DNA of 64,000 nt from Paradesertivirga superstes (GTDB taxonomy: Bacteria > Bacteroidota > Bacteroidia > Sphingobacteriales > Sphingobacteriaceae). Below the pieces are notes generated by a model that was not told where the DNA came from, ran no database searches, and saw only the letters and a program-made list of their open reading frames with translations. This document shows, in pieces, positions 8,647 to 17,034 of the stretch (positions are counted from its first letter, which is position 1; every line of letters starts with the position of its first letter). The translations under genes were made by a program, and so were the position numbers. The stretch spans positions 310,001 through 374,000 of the forward strand of contig NZ_JBBJCN010000003.1 of NCBI RefSeq assembly GCF_037622515.1, given 5' to 3'.

Positions 8647-11600
8647 TTATTCTAAACCTGCACCATGGCAGTTTTTATATTTCTTCCCACTTCCGCAAGG
8701 ACAAGGATCGTTTCTTCCAATCTTAACTTCGGCACGTACCGGCATTGTTTTTTGGATTTCGCGTGTATCTTCCATCGGAGCTCCCCCGGCGCTTGCTAAT
8801 GCGGCAAGCTGAGGCTTTGACACTTTCAATTTTGACAGGTCTTGCTTGGGTTGCGGACGGGCTTCTCTAACTTCTTCTGATTGCTGAGATGGAATACCGC
8901 CCTTAAATAAGAAACTTACCACGTCCTTATTCACTGTAACAAGCATCTGTTTAAATAAATTAAACGCTTCCATTTTGTAAATAACCAATGGATCTTTCTG
9001 CTCGTATACCGCATTTTGAACGGATTGCTTAAGTTCATCCATTTCACGAAGATGTTCCTTCCAGGCCTCATCTATCAATGCCAGAACTACGGTTTTCTCG
9101 AAAGACTTGAACACTTCTGTTCCTTGACTATCTACCGATTTTTTAAGATTGGTAGTAACCTGCATTCCTCTTAAACCATCTGTAAAGGGAACAATAATAT
9201 TCTCGATGAATTCACCGCGTTCCTCATAAACTTGTTTAAGTACCGGGAAGGCTTGCTGAGAGATCACTTCAATTTTACGCTGATAGTAATCCGTAACCTT
9301 TGCAAACATGCGATCGGTTAACTTTGCTATTGATAAACTGGTAAACTCATTTTCATCAATTTCAGGATCAATTGAAAATATTCTTATAAGCTCTAACTTA
9401 AAGCCTTCAAAATTTGCGGTTTCTTTATATTCAGTAATAATGTCTTCAACGGTATCAAAAAATGTATTGTTCAAATCCACTTCCAGACGTTCGCCGAAAA
9501 GAGCATTCTTACGTTTGGCATAGATAACCGAACGCTGAGAATTCATCACATCATCATATTCTAGCAAACGTTTACGTATACCAAAGTTATTTTCTTCAAC
9601 CTTCCGCTGGGCCCGTTCGATCGATTTGGTAATCATGGAGTGCTGAATTACCTCGCCTTCCTCAATTCCCATCCTTAACATGATGTTTGAGATTCTTTCT
9701 GAACCAAACAAACGCATTAAGTTATCTTCAAGAGAGACAAAGAACTGTGAAGAACCCGGGTCACCCTGACGCCCTGCACGACCGCGTAACTGCCTGTCGA
9801 CACGACGAGACTCATGGCGTTCTGTACCCACAATGGCCAAACCGCCAGCTTCCTTAACCCCTTCACCTAGCTTGATATCAGTTCCACGACCTGCCATATT
9901 TGTAGCAATAGTTACAGTACCGGCTTTACCCGCTTCCGCAACAATATCCGCTTCTTTCTGGTGTAACTTCGCGTTCAACACATTGTGCCTTACGCCTCTC
10001 AGTTTAAGCATCCGGCTTAACAGCTCTGATATCTCGACCGAAGTTGTTCCGACCAACACAGGACGACCAGCCTGGGTTAGCGCGGCAATTTCATCGGTTA
10101 CAGCATTATACTTTTCACGCATGGTACGATAAACCTTATCCTCCATGTCTTTACGCTGCATCGGAACATTGGTTGGAATTTCAACCACATCCAATTTATA
10201 GATCTGCCATAACTCGCCTGCTTCAGTTGTTGCGGTACCTGTCATACCGGCAAGCTTATGATACATTCTGAAATAATTCTGAAGCGTTATAGTTGCATAT
10301 GTTTGCGATGCATCTTCAACCTTCACATTCTCTTTAGCCTCTATAGCCTGGTGCAAACCATCAGAGTAACGACGGCCTTCCATAACACGGCCGGTCTGTT
10401 CGTCAACAATTTTAATTTTACCTTCATCAATGATATATTCTACATCATTTTCGAATAAAGTATATGCTTTTAATAATTGATTAACAGAGTGTATACGTTC
10501 AGATTTCACTGAAAAATCGCGCATCAGTGAGTCTTTTCTGGCAAGTTTCTCTTCCGTGCTAAGTGTTGACTTCTCAATGTCGGCGATTTCAGAACCTACA
10601 TCAGGCATTACAAAGAAGTGAACATCTTCACCAGAAGCTGTAATTAATTCAATTCCTTTTTCGGTTAGTTCAACTTGATTTTGTTTCTCATCGATGATAA
10701 AAAACAGCTCTTCATCTACCTTTGGCATTTCCTTACCCTGATCCTGCATATAGTAGTTCTCAGTTTTATTAAGGATTTGCTTAATACCAGATTCACTAAG
10801 GTATTTTATCAAAGCTTTACTTTTTGGTAAACCGCGGTGCGCTCTCAGCAAAGCTAAACCACCGTCACTAACACCAGATTTTCCTTCTGATATCAATTTC
10901 TTTGCTTCATTTAAAGCAGTGTTAACGAAACCCTTCTGAGCATTCACCAGACGTTCAATCCGCGGTTTCAACTCATAAAATTCATGTTCATCACCTCGTG
11001 GTATCGGTCCGGAAATAATTAAAGGAGTACGTGCATCATCAATCAAAACTGAATCGACCTCATCCACCATCGCATAATGCAGTTTTCGCTGCACCAGGCT
11101 CTCCGGTGTCTGTGTCATGTTATCACGTAAGTAATCGAAACCAAACTCATTATTGGTACCGAATGTAATATCTGCTAAATATGCTCCACGGCGACCCTCA
11201 GAATTTGGCTGATGTTTATCAATACAATCTACACTTAACTCATGGAATTCGAATAATGGCCCGTTCCATTCAGAGTCACGTCGTGCAAGATAATCGTTTA
11301 CTGTTACGATATGCACCCCCTGCCCTGCAAGAGCATTAAGGTATGCGGGCAATGTACCAACGAGAGTTTTACCTTCACCTGTGGTCATCTCAGAAATCTT
11401 TCCCTGATGCAACACGATACCACCAATCAACTGAACATCATAATGTATCATGTTCCAAACAACCTCGGTACCAGCAGCCAGCCACGTATTACTGTGAATA
11501 GCTTTATCACCTTTTATCTGTACATTATTTTTACGTGCAGCCAGCTCGCGGTCAAATTGAGAAGCGGTTACTTCAAGTTTTTTATTTTCGGTAAATCGAC

Positions 11601-11955
11601 GTGCTGTTTCTTTTACTACGGCAAAAGCCTGTGGCAAAATCTCAAGCAAAATAACTTCAAGCTGCTTATCGCGGTCCTTCCCCAGTTTATCTACCTTATC
11701 GTAAATATCTGTTTTATCATGGATGGATAGTTCGAGACCTTCAGCCTCTTCCTTTAAATCATGAATTTGCTTATCAATATCGGCTAGCGCCTCTTTAATT
11801 TTAGCTTTAAACTCAGCTGTTTTCTGCCGCAATTCATCATCACTTAAAGAAGCTAATTTGGGATATTCTGCCTTAATCTGTTCAACCAGAGGTTGAATTT
11901 GTTTTATATCGCGTTCGGACTTGCTACCGAATAGTTTATTTAAAAAACCTAACAT
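8647..11955 (-). CDS. secA: Preprotein translocase ATPase SecA
   Basis: 1,102 residues from the ATG at 11955 (MLGFLNKLFGSKSERD); a ten-residue upstream extension is not family-like. The Walker A motif (GEGKT, 193-197), DEVDS Walker B, the helicase motifs TNMAGRGTDI and QLRGRAGRQGDPG, and the C-terminal zinc motif CPCGSGKKYKNCHG are all present. An extra charged segment at about residues 60-95 and a large insertion in NBD1 account for the length, which is usual for Bacteroidota and about 200 residues above E. coli. It drives post-translational export through SecYEG. Confidence 0.97.
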   Translation of the reverse strand: MLGFLNKLFGSKSERDIKQIQPLVEQIKAEYPKLASLSDDELRQKTAEFKAKIKEALADIDKQIHDLKEEAEGLELSIHDKTDIYDKVDKLGKDRDKQLEVILLEILPQAFAVVKETARRFTENKKLEVTASQFDRELAARKNNVQIKGDKAIHSNTWLAAGTEVVWNMIHYDVQLIGGIVLHQGKISEMTTGEGKTLVGTLPAYLNALAGQGVHIVTVNDYLARRDSEWNGPLFEFHELSVDCIDKHQPNSEGRRGAYLADITFGTNNEFGFDYLRDNMTQTPESLVQRKLHYAMVDEVDSVLIDDARTPLIISGPIPRGDEHEFYELKPRIERLVNAQKGFVNTALNEAKKLISEGKSGVSDGGLALLRAHRGLPKSKALIKYLSESGIKQILNKTENYYMQDQGKEMPKVDEELFFIIDEKQNQVELTEKGIELITASGEDVHFFVMPDVGSEIADIEKSTLSTEEKLARKDSLMRDFSVKSERIHSVNQLLKAYTLFENDVEYIIDEGKIKIVDEQTGRVMEGRRYSDGLHQAIEAKENVKVEDASQTYATITLQNYFRMYHKLAGMTGTATTEAGELWQIYKLDVVEIPTNVPMQRKDMEDKVYRTMREKYNAVTDEIAALTQAGRPVLVGTTSVEISELLSRMLKLRGVRHNVLNAKLHQKEADIVAEAGKAGTVTIATNMAGRGTDIKLGEGVKEAGGLAIVGTERHESRRVDRQLRGRAGRQGDPGSSQFFVSLEDNLMRLFGSERISNIMLRMGIEEGEVIQHSMITKSIERAQRKVEENNFGIRKRLLEYDDVMNSQRSVIYAKRKNALFGERLEVDLNNTFFDTVEDIITEYKETANFEGFKLELIRIFSIDPEIDENEFTSLSIAKLTDRMFAKVTDYYQRKIEVISQQAFPVLKQVYEERGEFIENIIVPFTDGLRGMQVTTNLKKSVDSQGTEVFKSFEKTVVLALIDEAWKEHLREMDELKQSVQNAVYEQKDPLVIYKMEAFNLFKQMLVTVNKDVVSFLFKGGIPSQQSEEVREARPQPKQDLSKLKVSKPQLAALASAGGAPMEDTREIQKTMPVRAEVKIGRNDPCPCGSGKKYKNCHGAGLE

Positions 11956-12031
11956 GTTGTATAGAATGAACTCTGTTTTAATCAATAATTACGCCAGCAC
12001 TGCCAATAAGCCAATCTGACACAACTGGATG

Positions 12032-12039
12032 CAAAATTA
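12032..12039 (-). promoter_or_regulatory. Possible -7 box for secA
   Basis: Read on the minus strand the bases are TAATTTTG, matching TAnnTTTG, about 76 bases before the secA ATG. No convincing -33 TTG element was found at the usual spacing, so confidence is limited. Confidence 0.4.
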
Positions 12040-12156
12040 ATTTTATTTGCTGAATAATTGCGGGGAAAATCATTCTAATAAATAACTTATCTAACTACAG
12101 AAAATTGTCTGTTCACAAACCTGAATATTCATCTCAAAATCCTTTAATACCTTCTG

Positions 12157-12666
12157 TCAAAGATCATCATCATCTAAATCAAACCAGTCGGTGTCAGGAT
12201 CATCATCATCATTATAATCCTTCCCTTCTTCAGAAACCATTTTCATTTCAAAATCATCGGTAGTATCAATCACATATCTTATAGTCCAATCATCTTTGCA
12301 ATCATTAGTGACATCGAACGTTCTGATCCATGCAATAAAAATAACCCTGAATTCTTCCACTGCATTTCGCATCAGAGTAACGTAATCGTTATGATTTATA
12401 TTTATTAAATGCGCAAAAAGCACGCCTTCAAACATCTCCTTTATGGCGAATTTAATCTTGATAGCATTCTCCATTTTTAGCGAATACGCGTCGCAACCAA
12501 CTGCGCCAGCTATTCTGGAGCCTATTATCATGGCATTACTTAATATCTGATGTTCGATATGTTCTCTCTGATCATCATCTTTTAACGCTTCACAGATATG
12601 CTCTGCCAGAAATAATATTTCCTTAGCCTTTTGATAAACCGGCAATTTCTCTACGTCATCAAACAT
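12157..12666 (-). CDS. Four-helix-bundle-like protein with acidic tail
   Basis: 169 residues from the ATG at 12666; a TTG 51 bases upstream would extend it but would leave only 22 bases before purD. The first 110 residues are helical and resemble the four-helix bundle of the 23S rRNA intervening-sequence (S23/bIVP) family: LPVYQKAKEILFLAEHICEA, an IEHQILSNAMIIGSRIAGAV segment in the position of the family's RRAavSIpaNIAEG stretch, then two more helices. The C-terminus is strongly acidic (YNDDDDPDTDWFDLDDDDL). The relationship is by pattern only. It is divergent from purD across 73 bases. Function unknown. Confidence 0.55.
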   Translation of the reverse strand: MFDDVEKLPVYQKAKEILFLAEHICEALKDDDQREHIEHQILSNAMIIGSRIAGAVGCDAYSLKMENAIKIKFAIKEMFEGVLFAHLININHNDYVTLMRNAVEEFRVIFIAWIRTFDVTNDCKDDWTIRYVIDTTDDFEMKMVSEEGKDYNDDDDPDTDWFDLDDDDL

Positions 12667-12727
12667 TTCAAAAATTTTAATGAATGGATTTACAATATTC
12701 TTAATTCCCTTTAACAATATAGAATTT

Positions 12728-12735
12728 TATCTTTG
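12728..12735 (+). promoter_or_regulatory. -7 promoter box for purD
   Basis: TATCTTTG matches the Bacteroidota TAnnTTTG consensus and ends only four bases before the purD ATG at 12740. If real, the transcript would be nearly leaderless. It supports 12740 as the start rather than an upstream in-frame ATG at 12680, which lies before the box. Confidence 0.55.
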
Positions 12736-12739
12736 CGCA

Positions 12740-14014
12740 ATGAAAATCCTTTTACTTGGTTCTGGCGGAAGAGAAAGCACTTTTGCCTGGAAGATATCTC
12801 AAAGTCCGCTTTGTAAAGAATTATATATCGCACCCGGCAATGCCGGTACTGGTGCATATGGAAAAAATATTAATTTATCAGCGACAGATTTTAAAGGCAT
12901 TCGTCACTTTGTAATTGATAACGGTATTACCCTTGTAATTGTTGGACCAGAAGAACCTCTTGTAAAAGGAATTCATGACTATTTTCTTGCCCATGATGAT
13001 TTAAAAAATATTCCTGTAATTGGCCCCCAGCAACAAGGCGCCCAACTAGAAGGAAGCAAGAATTTTTCAAAGGCTTTTATGAGGCGACATAATATTCCCA
13101 CCGCTGCGTCAGCTTCGTTCACTATTAATTCTTTGAGCGAGGGTTTATCATATTTAGAAACTCACAAACTTCCGATTGTACTTAAAGCAGACGGTCTGGC
13201 TGCGGGAAAAGGTGTACTGATCTGTCAGACCCTGGATGAAGCCCAGTCAGAATTAATAGATATGCTGCAGAATGCAAAGTTTGGTGAAGCCAGCAGCACA
13301 GTAGTAATCGAAGAGTTTCTTACAGGAATAGAGCTGTCTGTTTTTGTATTAACAGATGGTCAGAGTTATAAAATATTGCCTGAAGCTAAAGATTACAAAC
13401 GTATTGGAGAGGGAGATACAGGCTTAAATACAGGAGGTATGGGTTCCATATCACCGGTTCCTTTTGCCGATGCTGCTTTTATGAAAAAGGTTGAGGAATC
13501 AATTGTAATTCCAACTATTCATGGATTAAAAGCGGATCATATTCCTTTTAAAGGATTTATTTTTATTGGCTTGATGAATGATAACGGAGAGCCGAATGTG
13601 ATAGAATATAATGTAAGGATGGGCGACCCGGAAACAGAAAGTGTTCTTCCCAGGATAGAAAGTGATTTTCTGGACTTATTACTGGGAGTTGCAAATGAAA
13701 ACCTTGCCGAAAAAGAACTTATAATCTCTCCCAAGACCGCAGCAACGGTTATGCTTGTTGCAAGCGGCTATCCGGGTGAATATATGAAAGGGAAAGTTAT
13801 TTCAGGTCTTGACAATATACGGGAATCACATGTTTTTCATGCCGGAACGACACTGGATGACAGTTTAATCAGAACGTCCGGAGGCAGAGTTCTTGCAATT
13901 ACTTCTTTACAGGACACAATGTTTGATGCCGTTCAGCAAGCTGTAGCCGATGCCGGAAGAGTATATTATGACGGACGATATTTCAGAACCGATATTGGAT
14001 TTGATTTACTTTAA
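12740..14014 (+). CDS. purD: Phosphoribosylamine-glycine ligase
   Basis: 424 residues, normal for GARS. It catalyses the ATP-dependent joining of 5-phosphoribosylamine and glycine in de novo purine synthesis. The N-terminal MKILLLGSGGRES and GPEEPLVKGI are signatures; the ATP-grasp part shows LPIVLKADGLAAGKGV, EEFLTGIELSVFVLTDG, DTGLNTGGMGSISP and EYNVRMGDPETE. The start is placed at this ATG because GARD proteins begin with this beta strand and a promoter box lies just upstream. A strong hairpin terminator follows the stop after three bases, so the gene is transcribed alone. Confidence 0.96.
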   Translation: MKILLLGSGGRESTFAWKISQSPLCKELYIAPGNAGTGAYGKNINLSATDFKGIRHFVIDNGITLVIVGPEEPLVKGIHDYFLAHDDLKNIPVIGPQQQGAQLEGSKNFSKAFMRRHNIPTAASASFTINSLSEGLSYLETHKLPIVLKADGLAAGKGVLICQTLDEAQSELIDMLQNAKFGEASSTVVIEEFLTGIELSVFVLTDGQSYKILPEAKDYKRIGEGDTGLNTGGMGSISPVPFADAAFMKKVEESIVIPTIHGLKADHIPFKGFIFIGLMNDNGEPNVIEYNVRMGDPETESVLPRIESDFLDLLLGVANENLAEKELIISPKTAATVMLVASGYPGEYMKGKVISGLDNIRESHVFHAGTTLDDSLIRTSGGRVLAITSLQDTMFDAVQQAVADAGRVYYDGRYFRTDIGFDLL

Positions 14015-14017
14015 ATT

Positions 14018-14047
14018 GAAAAAGCTCTGCATTGACAGAGCTTTTTC
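14018..14047. terminator. Bidirectional intrinsic terminator after purD
   Basis: A perfect 12-bp stem (14018-14029 with 14036-14047) closes a six-base loop. The stem ends in A5 and T5 tracts, so it works on both strands, for purD and for the convergent thioredoxin-like gene. Confidence 0.88.
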
Positions 14048-14069
14048 ATTCTTATCTGAATCTTTCCGA

Positions 14070-15203
14070 TCAATTCTTCTTATTTAAAATATCATTAAGC
14101 GCTGACTCAAGTTGCTCTCCCCGAAGATTTTTCGCAATTATTTTTCCTTCCGGATCGAGAAGAAAATTTTGAGGAATACCGGTAACGTTGTACATCACAG
14201 CAACTTCATTCTTCCAGAAATTCAGATCAGAAACCTGGGTCCAGGTTAATTTATCATCCTCGATAGCTTTAAGCCAGGCAGATTTAGCTCCGGGTCTATC
14301 CAATGATATCCCTAAAACTGTGAAGTTTTTGTCTTTGAACTGATTATATACTTTTACCACATTAGGATTTTCCTGCCTGCAGGGACCACACCAGGAAGCC
14401 CAAAAATCCAACAAAACATATTTCCCTCTAAAATCAGTAAGTTTAACCTGCTTTCCTTCTACACTGGCCTGAGAAAACACCGGCGCCGTTGCGCCTACCG
14501 CAAGATTTCTTTCCTTTTTAAAACGCTCACTAATGATCTTTGCCGATGGCATTTTCTTAATATCACTGCCCAACAAATCGTACAGAGAATCTACCAATTT
14601 ATAATTTTGAGAATATTCCGCGATCTCCGGCAACAATAACAAACCCATAAAGGTATCCGGATTTGTCTTTAAAAAACCTAACCTCGCATCGTGCATTTCT
14701 TTTTTATAATTTTCATATGCATTTTGAAATACAAGCTGTAAGGAATCGCGATTACCGCCGTTCATTGCTTTCTGTCTCATTATTTCGTAAAACTCATTAA
14801 ACCCCTGGGTACTGGGTGCTGTTTTACTTAAATATGCTTTAAAATCTTTGTCCGCTTTTGATCCTGAAACTTTAGCAGAAGACAATTTATCTGCTATAGC
14901 AATATTTATAATTCCTTTATCAATTAATAGCGAAAGTGAAGCAGTATCAGCTTTAGCGTCCTGACTAAAAGATAAGAAAGCTTGCTCAGGCTCTTCAATT
15001 TCGCCCTTAATGGAAAATTTTCCATTAACAAAAGATATAGGCACAACTTCAGGCTTTGGCGTGCCGTACATCTTAATACGGGTGAAGTATAACTTTTTGT
15101 TTTGAAGCTTTTGACCAACGCTTCCCTGTATTTCAAACTTTTGTTTTTGGGCAAAAACATTAAACGACAGGAACAGAAGCAGAAATAATATTTTAACTTT
15201 CAT
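14070..15203 (-). CDS. TlpA-type thiol-disulfide oxidoreductase with DUF4369-like N-terminus
   Basis: 377 residues with a signal peptide (MKVKILFLLLFLSFNVFAQ). The N-terminal ~120 residues are a beta-rich DUF4369-like domain (FEIQGSVGQKLQNKKLYF, PISFVNGKFSIKGEIEEPEQ). A helical linker follows, then an AhpC/TSA-TlpA thioredoxin domain with the redox motif WCGPC (in DFWASWCGPCRQENPNVV) and the cis-Pro region GIPQNFLLDPEG. It should reduce or exchange disulfides in periplasmic proteins, for example in cytochrome maturation; the partner is unknown. Transcribed towards purD and separated from it by the shared terminator. Confidence 0.88.
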   Translation of the reverse strand: MKVKILFLLLFLSFNVFAQKQKFEIQGSVGQKLQNKKLYFTRIKMYGTPKPEVVPISFVNGKFSIKGEIEEPEQAFLSFSQDAKADTASLSLLIDKGIINIAIADKLSSAKVSGSKADKDFKAYLSKTAPSTQGFNEFYEIMRQKAMNGGNRDSLQLVFQNAYENYKKEMHDARLGFLKTNPDTFMGLLLLPEIAEYSQNYKLVDSLYDLLGSDIKKMPSAKIISERFKKERNLAVGATAPVFSQASVEGKQVKLTDFRGKYVLLDFWASWCGPCRQENPNVVKVYNQFKDKNFTVLGISLDRPGAKSAWLKAIEDDKLTWTQVSDLNFWKNEVAVMYNVTGIPQNFLLDPEGKIIAKNLRGEQLESALNDILNKKN

Positions 15204-15278
15204 TTGAATATAATTGTTTTTTACAGGCTATGAAGCTATCATGAGCAAGTTCATTTTTATTATGCTCATGAGGTTTCA

Positions 15279-16463
15279 TTAATTAAGCTTTTGATAGGTG
15301 CGCCACCATAAATCCGGCATCTCTCCAGAAACGGCAATTTGGTAATCTTCGTATCTGCATGGAATTAAATGATAACGCTCATTTTTTGAAGTACCCACAG
15401 GATAAGGCACCTGCATCCACCACCTGTCAGTTTTCTTGCTTTTAACAAATACCAGTTCGTGACTATTATCTTTTAAGGAGGCGCGATAGATAAGATATTG
15501 AGATTTAGGCTGAAGTGGAAAATCCTTTTTACGATTATAAAAGCCATCCACGAAATACCAGATCATTTGAGCCAGAAGCATGGCTGTTTGTCCATTAGTA
15601 TCATAGGCAGGATTAAATTCATAAAAGCCTATCGAAGTTAATTTATCGTTCATGCCAGCATACCGGCAAATCTGACAGGCGTCTTCCCCGTAAAAACCAT
15701 TAGGGCCGGCATTGGCATTACCCCCGCCATCCGAAGAGCGAATTGCAGCTATATCAAAACTTAATAAATTAGCATTCCGGATGATTGGTTCGGATGTAGA
15801 TATATTTCCGGAAAACTCGCCCAGACGATGTATGTCAAAAAACAATTTCTCCATTACCCGCAAACTATCCTGATTAACATAATATGTTTGATACCCGATA
15901 TTACTAAAGTTAAACAGGTAGTTTGGCTGATGCAGTAATATTTTATTCAGGTAAGATGTCGAAGTTGTTTCGATTGACGTATCCCTTGCCGAATCGTCCA
16001 AATCGAATTTAGGATCTATAATTACTACATCAACCTTCTGTTCTAATGACTCGTAGGCAAGATATTGAGCGTAGGTCAAATCTTGTCCTCCTCCAATAAT
16101 CAGAGGTACAATATCTTTTTTTATCAGCTCAGCTACTACTGTTTTCAGGGCAAAATAAGTGTCTGAAACGGTATTACCAGCTTTAATATTGCCTAAATCC
16201 ACTATCCTTACAGTATTTGTTCCCTGAAAAAGAGAATAAAATTTCTCCCTGACATAATCAGGTCCCAAAGCACACCCCTGGTTATTTAAAGCATTTCTGT
16301 CTTCCAGAACCCCTACAATCGCTATATCAAAAGTCTGAGTTTCTATATCAGGAAAGCTGTGCATATGTATTTCAACCTGCGAACCTAACTGACTGGTAAA
16401 AAACTCTTCGTGAGCACCCACTTTATTAGAATCTACAGGTGAAAAAAAATCGGCTAAAGACAT
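15279..16463 (-). CDS. Arginase/formimidoylglutamase-fold protein with degenerate metal sites
   Basis: 394 residues without a signal peptide. The overall layout is that of the arginase/agmatinase/formimidoylglutamase (ureohydrolase) family. The three metal motifs are altered: GGGHS is GGGQD (124-128), DAHxD is DPKFD (150-154), and SxDxDxxDP is SFDIAAIRSSDG (235-246). At least three of the usual Mn2+ ligands (His, His, Asp) are therefore missing. The frame is intact and the fold core (VPLIIGGGQDLTYAQYLAYE, NLLSFDIAAIRSSDGGG) is well preserved, so it is unlikely to be a recent pseudogene. Databases would probably label it formimidoylglutamase; that activity is doubtful from these residues. Confidence 0.75.
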   Translation of the reverse strand: MSLADFFSPVDSNKVGAHEEFFTSQLGSQVEIHMHSFPDIETQTFDIAIVGVLEDRNALNNQGCALGPDYVREKFYSLFQGTNTVRIVDLGNIKAGNTVSDTYFALKTVVAELIKKDIVPLIIGGGQDLTYAQYLAYESLEQKVDVVIIDPKFDLDDSARDTSIETTSTSYLNKILLHQPNYLFNFSNIGYQTYYVNQDSLRVMEKLFFDIHRLGEFSGNISTSEPIIRNANLLSFDIAAIRSSDGGGNANAGPNGFYGEDACQICRYAGMNDKLTSIGFYEFNPAYDTNGQTAMLLAQMIWYFVDGFYNRKKDFPLQPKSQYLIYRASLKDNSHELVFVKSKKTDRWWMQVPYPVGTSKNERYHLIPCRYEDYQIAVSGEMPDLWWRTYQKLN

Positions 16464-16632
16464 TTAATTTTATTAAGTTGGAATTTATAAGCGTTGAGGG
16501 CCTTAATCCTTTGTCCAAATATCAACTTTATAATTTAATTTAATAAATGAAACTAGTTTTTCAAATGAGTCAGTTGATCGAAATAAGTCTAATCGTCTAT
16601 TAATCTTGCAGATCAGATAAATATTCAGAACC

Positions 16633-16992
16633 ATGAAGCCGTCAATTACTTTAGTATTATTTATGGCTTGCTGTGTATTGTTTGCCTGGGCACAGCCGTC
16701 AAGTCAAGGGCAACCTGGCGGATCTGTTAATATCAGGATATGCACTCCTAGTCGGGCGCACCTGGTCATTAGGAAACCGCTCTATGTGGTATTTTCTCAC
16801 AATAAAATTATTGCAAAAGGAGATTCAATATTGCCTTCATTGCTACCTGATGCAATTAAATCGATAAATGTGGTTAAAGACAGCATCGCGAATTTAAAAT
16901 ACGGTTCTGCAGCACAACACGGGGTCATTGAAATTTTTCTAAACGACGACAAATATCCTGAGGCATATAAGACCTTCATTAAAGGTGATTAA
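16633..16992 (+). CDS. Small secreted protein with TonB-plug-like core
   Basis: 119 residues with a signal peptide (MKPSITLVLFMACCVLFAWA). The last 60 residues, IKSINVVKDSIANLKYGSAA followed by QHGVIEIFLND, follow the pattern of the TonB-receptor plug (I.sIeVLKdaSAtAiYGsrGanGVIiItTk). There is no barrel, no carboxypeptidase-like domain and no downstream frame continuing it. It may be an independent plug-fold domain or a relic. A near-consensus -7 box (TAATCTTG, 16601-16608) lies 24 bases upstream. It runs in the same direction as the epimerase gene 42 bases downstream. Confidence 0.55.
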   Translation: MKPSITLVLFMACCVLFAWAQPSSQGQPGGSVNIRICTPSRAHLVIRKPLYVVFSHNKIIAKGDSILPSLLPDAIKSINVVKDSIANLKYGSAAQHGVIEIFLNDDKYPEAYKTFIKGD

Positions 16993-17001
16993 AAAAATAT
17001 G

Positions 17002-17009
17002 TAAGTTTG
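17002..17009 (+). promoter_or_regulatory. -7 promoter box for the epimerase gene
   Basis: TAAGTTTG matches TAnnTTTG and lies 25 bases before the ATG at 17035. No -33 element is clear. Confidence 0.45.
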
Positions 17010-17034
17010 ACATCAATTTCAAACTTCATCTTTG

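Noticed and set aside
9308..11730. Several plus-strand frames of 60-140 codons inside secA
   Set aside because: All lie opposite the conserved SecA reading frame and lack independent support.
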